From NCBI GenBank assembly GCA_028066355.1, contig JALCBP010000003.1:62001-126000 (forward strand): 64,000 nt of DNA, read 5' to 3'. Positions 59,501 to 64,000 of this stretch are shown one piece after another; positions within the stretch are counted from its first letter, which is position 1, and every line of letters begins with the position of its first letter. This DNA is from UBA1268 sp002694955. Lineage in GTDB: Bacteria; Planctomycetota; Planctomycetia; Pirellulales; UBA1268. Under the pieces are notes generated by a model, which did no database searches, had not been told where the DNA came from, and worked only from the letters and a program-made list of their open reading frames with translations. Made by a program: the position numbers and the translations under genes.

Positions 59501-60171
59501 AAGCATATGACGATCTTCGTCAGCATTACCGCAAAGAACTTACAACTCGAATTGGCCAGCAAGGAATCGGTCGTAGTCGCATTGCCGTACTGGAGGCTCT
59601 TTTACGACTTCGTCAAGCAGCGTGTCACCCTGGCTTGATAGATGCAAAAAGAATTGATGATCCGTCTACAAAACTAGATACGCTTTTGGAGCAACTTGAT
59701 GAAGTGCTCGATGAAGGACACAAGGTGTTGGTGTTTAGTCAATTTACAAGTTTTCTTGCGATTCTTCGACAAAAATTAGATGAGCGAGGTCGGACGTATG
59801 AATATTTAGACGGCAAGACCACTGATAGACAAAGCCGTGTTGAAAGGTTTCAGGAAGATTCAGATTGTCGGCTGTTTTTGGTTAGCCTGAAAGCAGGAGG
59901 ACAGGGTTTGAATCTGACTGCAGCGGACTATGTCTATATTCTTGACCCTTGGTGGAACCCGGCAGTGGAGGCCCAAGCTATTGACCGAGCTCATCGCATT
60001 GGTCAAACACGGCCTGTTTTTGCCTATCGACTCATTGCCCGAGATACAGTTGAAGAGAAGATTCTTGCCCTTCAGGATCAAAAACGTGAACTCGCAGCAT
60101 CAATCATTTCTGCAGATACAGGCATTCTTTCAGGACTGACAACCGAAGATGTCGAAATGTTACTGTCTTAA
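56572..60171 (+). CDS. SNF2-family DNA translocase/helicase
   Basis: 1199 residues. The ATPase core occupies about 735-1195: RHYQKEGLGWLSFLE, Walker A LADDMGLGKTIQVLALL, ILDEAQSIKN (DEAQ), LTGTPVENHIGELWSIFEFL, VLVFSQFTSFL, VSLKAGGQGLNLTAADYVY, DPWWNPAVEAQAIDRAHRIGQ and VEEKILALQ. Residues 1-100 include a Cys-containing segment (SRCTSPDG and PCALVAAVLLEV) resembling a SWIM zinc finger in which the last His is replaced by Leu. The region 100-730 has no recognised domain apart from a basic PKRKSRKSKSK stretch. Likely remodels protein-DNA complexes during transcription or repair. Single gene. Confidence 0.93.
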   Translation: MTTLEQRLFHLFDPRDRKRARHLVPEKVVCPRVGQVQATLSSDDGTNHEVFLELSANRRGGMILESRCTSPDGRAGKPCALVAAVLLEVDRRGLLSGIAEQTPVTLDIVVDEADDLEDIEAEKFSASRQENDVAYSGQSQSDGLQLNRNRHGEGRSGQKKGRQPAWSTELENRRRLVEPALRTTSVALGGLRKSTGTLMFLLDAASADSRLVALQPCRMPIDESGNPSGQPKPIIIGPQAISFGHFDADEKRVLSMLAGTMSAETHHGGQTLEERTMSRFLLSRQSAARDLAMLCAEGRLVFQPEPRRAPEAIVPLVWDAGRPWEFALIIEPGDDTGLEACLQNDLVSKKEKRVCPKKASLNGLLVRGSERQSLQTPRLILRAGFLVFEDRLCRLVIDASAEEDQGEFSEQDEQVGLRGWMEQFDRRGPIELSGSQVDGLIEQLASLADLPKLELPGWTGWQVESGRPQPKLVLDDSPSVKDEEQVESVDPEESLGRPKRKSRKSKSKIQLGGSIWFDYGGMQIAADDPAGGAADAARRRLVRRNKIAEREALKALPRFGFSPVRTGHASATEDDSAPTHHVEIPRSRLDASVSQLASVGWAVEVSGRRYRPAGNVAWNVNSGIDWFELSGSIDFGGVIADMPELLSALARGDGAVDLQDGSRGILPADFATQLEPLLALAQEKNGRLRYGRMQAALLDALIAGMPQSQVDDAFSVIRDELAAGGRPEPENEPNGFDGSLRHYQKEGLGWLSFLERLGLGGCLADDMGLGKTIQVLALLVRRQRVLEEAGIAKRPSLVIVPKSLIFNWMQEAERFAPELRLLNYTGQERTDSAEKIDQFDLVLTTYGTLRRDIAQHRKTDFDYVILDEAQSIKNATSQAAKACRLLRARQRLALTGTPVENHIGELWSIFEFLNPGQLGTAGRLKRFLAGGRGNGSELVARAVRPYLLRRTKTEVLTDLPEKTEQTLFCELGDQQRKAYDDLRQHYRKELTTRIGQQGIGRSRIAVLEALLRLRQAACHPGLIDAKRIDDPSTKLDTLLEQLDEVLDEGHKVLVFSQFTSFLAILRQKLDERGRTYEYLDGKTTDRQSRVERFQEDSDCRLFLVSLKAGGQGLNLTAADYVYILDPWWNPAVEAQAIDRAHRIGQTRPVFAYRLIARDTVEEKILALQDQKRELAASIISADTGILSGLTTEDVEMLLS

Positions 60172-60393
60172 GTGGGATTTTCGACAGATGAGACCTCACA
60201 TAAACCAAATATATTTATGTAAGTATTTGCAGATGCGACCTGTAAAGGATAGCGTGTTAGCTGCGTAATAAATCCTGAGTTTATCGCATCCGAAGAACTG
60301 AAATAACAAGCAAATATGTCTCATTGCTGGTTATCAAAGATTTGATTTAAAGTTGTAGAAGTCTAAATCGTACAAACCCTGCGTACTCTCAAA

Positions 60394-61101
60394 ATGTCCA
60401 GCAACGACTCAGTACTTCACCACAACATACTTGTTGTCGATGATGAGGAAGACCTTCTTGAATTAGTGCGATATACACTTGCGAAGGAAGGACATTCAGT
60501 TACATGTGTCGATACCGGAGAAAAGGCTGTTGATTCAGTCAGGCAGAGTTTGCCGGATCTTCTTGTCCTTGATTTAATGCTTCCTGGAATTGATGGTCTT
60601 GAAGTATGTAGGCGTCTCAAGGGAGATTTAAAAACACGTGAAGTACCAATCATCATGCTCACAGCTAAGAGCGAAGAGCGAGATGTCATTACTGGCCTTG
60701 ATGGTGGTGCTGATGACTATGTCACGAAACCTTTTAGTCCACGAGTCTTGCTTGCCAGAGTAAAATCTTTAATGCGTCGTAAAGATGCAGAATTACGTAC
60801 TCAGCACGATACGATTATCCAGATTCGAGAACTTGTAATTCATCCTGGTCGGCATGAGGTGAAGTTACAGGGTGAGTCAATAAACTTGACATATACCGAG
60901 TTTGCTCTTCTTCAGTTCCTCGCAAAACGACCAGGGTGGGCGTACAGCAGAAGTCAGATTGTCGATGCAGTTAAGGGAGAGGATTATCCAGTTACAGAAC
61001 GATCAGTTGACGTGCAAGTAGCCGGTTTAAGAAAAAAACTTGGTTCTTTTGGTGGTAATATTGAGACTGTTCGGGGCGTAGGGTATCGGTTCCGGGCATA
61101 A
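60394..61101 (+). CDS. phoB: PhoB-like response regulator
   Basis: 235 residues, OmpR/PhoB class. Receiver domain 10-125 with VVDDEEDLL, phospho-acceptor Asp60 in LVLDLMLPGIDGLEVCRRLK, MLTAKSEERDVITGLDGGADDYVTKPF. Winged-helix DNA-binding domain 135-233 with LTYTEFALLQFLAKRPGWAYSRSQIVDAV, RSVDVQVAGLRKKLG and TVRGVGYRFRA. Followed after 22 bp by its probable sensor kinase. The PhoB assignment rests on similarity of style and the PhoR-like partner; no pst/phoU genes are present. Confidence 0.9.
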   Translation: MSSNDSVLHHNILVVDDEEDLLELVRYTLAKEGHSVTCVDTGEKAVDSVRQSLPDLLVLDLMLPGIDGLEVCRRLKGDLKTREVPIIMLTAKSEERDVITGLDGGADDYVTKPFSPRVLLARVKSLMRRKDAELRTQHDTIIQIRELVIHPGRHEVKLQGESINLTYTEFALLQFLAKRPGWAYSRSQIVDAVKGEDYPVTERSVDVQVAGLRKKLGSFGGNIETVRGVGYRFRA

Positions 61102-61123
61102 ATCTTAAACCCCTCGTGCTATT

Positions 61124-62929
61124 ATGCCTAAACCCCGTCTTTCAAGGCAGCTTTTTGGAACTTACGCAGTAGCTTTAGTGATCGTGCTAGCCAGTTGCTA
61201 CTGGCTCTCAACTGTACGAATAGCTGCTGTCACGGAAGAAGCGGAGTTCAAGCGGATGGTGTCAATTGCTGTTGGCTTGGCAGAATCTCTTAGAGAAGTT
61301 GTCGATCAATCTCAAGAAGAGCAAATCACATCGCTCGTGAATGAAATCATTCGTTCAGAACAACAGAGAATAGGGGTGTTTGATTTTCAAGGAAATCGTT
61401 TAGGGATGACAGCCTCCGAAGAGTCATTAAACGATACTGTCATCGACACATTGCCCGACCTCAAGCACCTTCTTGGCGAAACAGAAGTTGGGAGAATTGC
61501 CAAGACAAGCAGGTACAATGTGGATAAAAATAGTCGTCTTCTTGTAGTCGCTGTTCCATTCGGTCCCATGCATGCTCCGGTAGGGGCCCTCTGCCTGGCG
61601 GCAGATACCCATGAGACAGACCATATTCTGTCGGGTTCTCTCAAAAAGCTTTTGTTTGGTTTTATTTCTGTTGGCTTGTTTGCTCTATTCATTGGATGGC
61701 TGATTGCTCTTTGGGTCGCAAAACCAGCACGTGATCTTGCTCGTGCAATCAAACGTGTTGTAAGTGGTGATGGAACAGAGCCAATACCAAAGCCGGAAGT
61801 TGCAGAATTAGCAACGATTGCTGAAGCAACCAGTATTCTTAAAGAAAGACTTGTAGAGCGAGGCTTGACCCTAGGGCGAAGAGATATTGAACAAGAGGCT
61901 GTCCTCGATAGCATGATGGAGGGTGTGCTTGCGGTCGATGTTCGGCAAAAAATTGTTGGTCTTAATCAAGCAGCAGCAACTCTCTTGAATACCGATATCG
62001 ACGGTGCTCTACGAAAGCCTCTTCAGAGTATTGTGCGAAATCCAGCGATTCGCCGCTTTGTTCTTCGAGCAATTGATTGTCGTGAGCCAATAGAGGATGA
62101 TTTTGATCTTACAGGGCCACCAAAGCGAACAATTCGTGCTCAGGGTACAGCGCTCCGAGATCCGTCTGGTGAGGGTGGGGCCGTAATCGTCTTAAACGAT
62201 GTTACGGAGCTAGAGCGACTAGAGGTTGTTCGGCAAGATTTTGTGGCAAACGTGTCACATGAATTGAAGACACCCATTGCAACAATCAAGGGATTCGTTG
62301 AAACACTCCTTGATGGAGCAATCAATGAACCAGATGATAATAAAAGGTTTTTATCCATTGTTGCAAAACAGGCAGACCGGCTTGAAGCAATAATTGAGGA
62401 TCTTCTGGCTCTCTCACGGATCGAACAGAGTGAGGAAGCTGGGGCTCTTCCTCTGGAGCCCACTACGATCGCTGATCTTTTGGCAACTGCATGCTCGGAC
62501 TGTATGCCCCGAGCTATGGAGCAGGGAATTACAATGAATATTAATTGTGACGAGAACCTGATTGCGTCGGTGAATGCACCTCTTTTAGAGCAGGCAGTTG
62601 TCAACCTGATTGAAAATGCAGTGAAGTACAGTGGGACGCATCAACCAATCTCTATTTCTGCCAGTCTGGAAAAAGTTGCACCTGAAGACAAGGACGAACT
62701 TGTGATCAGCGTTGCTGATCATGGCTGTGGAATACAGTCAGAGCATCTGCCCCGACTCTTTGAGCGATTTTATCGTGTTGATAAAGGGCGTAGTAGGCAG
62801 GCTGGTGGAACAGGACTTGGACTATCGATTGTGAAACACATTGTTCTGGCTCATGGCGGAACCATCTCGGTTGATAGTCGACCGAACGAGGGTAGTTCAT
62901 TCTGCCTTCGAATACCGTATGTTCGATAG
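61124..62929 (+). CDS. phoR: PhoR-like sensor histidine kinase
   Basis: 601 residues. TM1 (about 11-29), a periplasmic domain of about 150 residues, TM2 (about 175-200, GFISVGLFALFIGWLIALWVA), a HAMP-like segment, then a PAS domain (about 260-360, VLDSMMEGVLAVDVRQKIVGLNQAA). HisKA follows with His379 in VANVSHELKTPIATIKGFVETLLDGA, and HATPase_c with the N box NLIENAVKYS, DHGCGIQSEHLPRLFERFYRVDKGRS and GGTGLGLSIVKHIV. All catalytic boxes intact. The architecture matches the PhoR/ResE type. The signal is not identifiable from sequence. Confidence 0.92.
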   Translation: MPKPRLSRQLFGTYAVALVIVLASCYWLSTVRIAAVTEEAEFKRMVSIAVGLAESLREVVDQSQEEQITSLVNEIIRSEQQRIGVFDFQGNRLGMTASEESLNDTVIDTLPDLKHLLGETEVGRIAKTSRYNVDKNSRLLVVAVPFGPMHAPVGALCLAADTHETDHILSGSLKKLLFGFISVGLFALFIGWLIALWVAKPARDLARAIKRVVSGDGTEPIPKPEVAELATIAEATSILKERLVERGLTLGRRDIEQEAVLDSMMEGVLAVDVRQKIVGLNQAAATLLNTDIDGALRKPLQSIVRNPAIRRFVLRAIDCREPIEDDFDLTGPPKRTIRAQGTALRDPSGEGGAVIVLNDVTELERLEVVRQDFVANVSHELKTPIATIKGFVETLLDGAINEPDDNKRFLSIVAKQADRLEAIIEDLLALSRIEQSEEAGALPLEPTTIADLLATACSDCMPRAMEQGITMNINCDENLIASVNAPLLEQAVVNLIENAVKYSGTHQPISISASLEKVAPEDKDELVISVADHGCGIQSEHLPRLFERFYRVDKGRSRQAGGTGLGLSIVKHIVLAHGGTISVDSRPNEGSSFCLRIPYVR

Positions 62930-62986
62930 TCGTTGTGGTTGTCTACATAACGATTACTTATCTGGGGTGTTATCCGGTACAAGTTC

Positions 62987-63952
62987 TTAAGTCGGTTTAT
63001 TTTTCAGATCTTTGTTGAACCGAAGTATTTTTTTCCATGCACTTTCAGGTGTGTCTGCATATTCGAAAAGATCGAGGTGTTCATGAGAGATAACACCAGA
63101 GTCAGCGAGGAAGTCAAAATCAATTACCTTGGACCAGTAATCATGTCCAAACAAAATAATTGGGATAGGTTGCATTCTGTGCGTCTGCCGGAGCGTGAGT
63201 GCCTCAAACATTTCATCAAGTGTTCCAAATCCACCTGGGAAAAGTACAGCACCTACAGATCGAAGAATAAAATGAAATTTTCTTAGAGCGAAATATTTAA
63301 ATTGGAAACAAAGTTCTGGCGTTATAAAAGGATTTGGTTGTTGCTCTGCAGGCAACTTGATATTCAATCCAATCGATTTACATCCAACATCAAAAGCCCC
63401 ACGATTCGCAGCCTCCATAATGCCTGGACCACCACCAGTTACTATGACGTAGGACCTTTTTTTGTCGCACTGATTATCGAGCGAAACAAGTCGAGCAAAC
63501 TGCCTTGCGTCATCATAAAAATGGGATAACTCAACAAGCTTCTCACTTCGTCGAACTTCAAGGGCAAGTTTTTTGTTGTCAAAATCCATTGACTGATTAC
63601 GAATGGCTTCCGACAAACGTCTTTCTGCATTATTTTTTTCGGTTATTTGTGTTCCACCAAACACAATAACGGTCGATTCGACATTATCTTCTTGAAATGC
63701 AAGCTCAGGTTTTCCGAGTTCCAGCAGCATGCGAACGCCTCGCATTTCAGTTCGTTCAAGCAGTACACGGTCGTCTTGGGCAAGGCTATAGCTTGGTGAG
63801 CGAAGTATTGCCTCCATGTTTTCAGTAACAAGTGCAATGTCATCACCGAGTATAGTATTGGGAAGGTGGTTGCACGCGTCAGCATGTGTCTGACTCCAGG
63901 GAGTATTCTCTGACGTCTGATTTTTTTCTGTCCTCTTATTTTTTTTGCTCAT
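62987..63952 (-). CDS. LOG-family (TIGR00730-type) protein
   Basis: 321 residues. The C-terminal 230 form the Rossmann-like LOG domain: VIVFGGTQI, VTGGGPGIMEAANRGAFDVGCKSIGLNIKLP, FKYFALRKFHFI and the hallmark VLFPGGFGTLDEMFEALTLRQT (PGGxGTxxE). LOG proteins hydrolyse nucleoside 5'-monophosphates to base and ribose-5-phosphate; many were misnamed lysine decarboxylases. The first 85 residues are a polar helical extension. Convergent with the phoR-like gene, 57 bp apart. Upstream sequence to the window end is only 48 bp. Confidence 0.92.
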   Translation of the reverse strand: MSKKNKRTEKNQTSENTPWSQTHADACNHLPNTILGDDIALVTENMEAILRSPSYSLAQDDRVLLERTEMRGVRMLLELGKPELAFQEDNVESTVIVFGGTQITEKNNAERRLSEAIRNQSMDFDNKKLALEVRRSEKLVELSHFYDDARQFARLVSLDNQCDKKRSYVIVTGGGPGIMEAANRGAFDVGCKSIGLNIKLPAEQQPNPFITPELCFQFKYFALRKFHFILRSVGAVLFPGGFGTLDEMFEALTLRQTHRMQPIPIILFGHDYWSKVIDFDFLADSGVISHEHLDLFEYADTPESAWKKILRFNKDLKNKPT

Positions 63953-64000
63953 TTTTTCTTACTTTATGGTGAGGATTCCGCACCGGTTGGAGAAGTTTTC

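Noticed and set aside
60172..60393. Search for a Pho box upstream of the phoB-like gene
   Set aside because: No tandem CTGTCAT-like repeats seen, so phosphate autoregulation cannot be claimed.

Overview
The window comes from a planctomycete, most likely a Pirellulales-like lineage with a fairly AT-rich genome. The assignment rests on family content. There are two DUF1559 proteins with a pilin-type methylation leader, a DUF1501 / PSCyt1-DUF1549-DUF1553 pair, an ECF sigma factor of the planctomycete type next to a membrane-anchored Ser/Thr kinase, a BamA with a long Pro/Gln-rich insert, and several small Cys-rich lipoproteins. Most of the window is housekeeping chromosome; I see no phage, IS element, integrase or CRISPR array.

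Layout. 1-836: 3' end of gap. 905-4984 (minus): tRNA-Gly(GCC), trigger factor, two ClpP peptidases and a coiled-coil lipoprotein, apparently read from one promoter. 5.2-8.6 kb: FHA protein, panB, small lipoprotein, DUF2183 phosphatase. 8.6-12.4 kb (minus): ffh-rpsP-trmD-rplS-yraN, lacking rimM, with a 102-nt palindrome upstream of ffh. 12.6-14.2 kb: Cys-rich lipoprotein and a lipid-anchored alpha/beta hydrolase. 14.3-17.8 kb (minus): glycosyltransferase, gmd and a sugar epimerase (surface polysaccharide). 17.9-20.1 kb: sucCD. 20.3-25.8 kb (minus): GspE/PilB-like ATPase with CvpA-like protein, rsmG, S41 protease. 26.1-28.6 kb: ECF sigma factor and Ser/Thr kinase. 28.6-34.9 kb (minus): dolichol-phosphate-mannose-synthase-like transferase, DUF1559, DUF1501, planctomycete cytochrome. 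35.2-39.6 kb: HI0933-like flavoprotein and bamA. 39.9-43.8 kb: a Sua5-like/arginine-phosphatase fusion, rpiB, an unknown gene and a prenyltransferase-like protein. 44.1-52.9 kb: the most unusual locus, described below. 52.9-56.4 kb: hemX-like/hemA and hemE. 56.6-60.2 kb: SNF2 helicase. 60.4-62.9 kb: PhoB/PhoR-like two-component system. 63-63.95 kb: LOG-family protein.

The locus at 44.1-52.9 kb looks like a self-contained, LacI-regulated carbohydrate system. It holds a pilin-like DUF1559 protein, a lipoprotein, a very large cytoplasmic alpha-toroid (GH94-like) enzyme, a small exported protein, a secreted GH2/GH5-type (beta/alpha)8 glycosidase and a LacI-family regulator. Near-identical LacI-type palindromes (core AAACCGGTT) lie over the predicted start of transcription of the first gene and upstream of the regulator. 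A third, weaker copy lies 42 bp (four helical turns) downstream of the first. This arrangement is read directly from the sequence; the substrate and the activity of the large enzyme are unknown.

A second notable feature is the single-chain fusion of a degenerate Sua5/YrdC domain to a YwlE-type (Thr-containing P-loop) protein-arginine phosphatase, next to rpiB. This mirrors the ywlC-ywlE-ywlF neighbourhood of Bacillus. No searches or folding programs were run; all family calls come from reading motifs.
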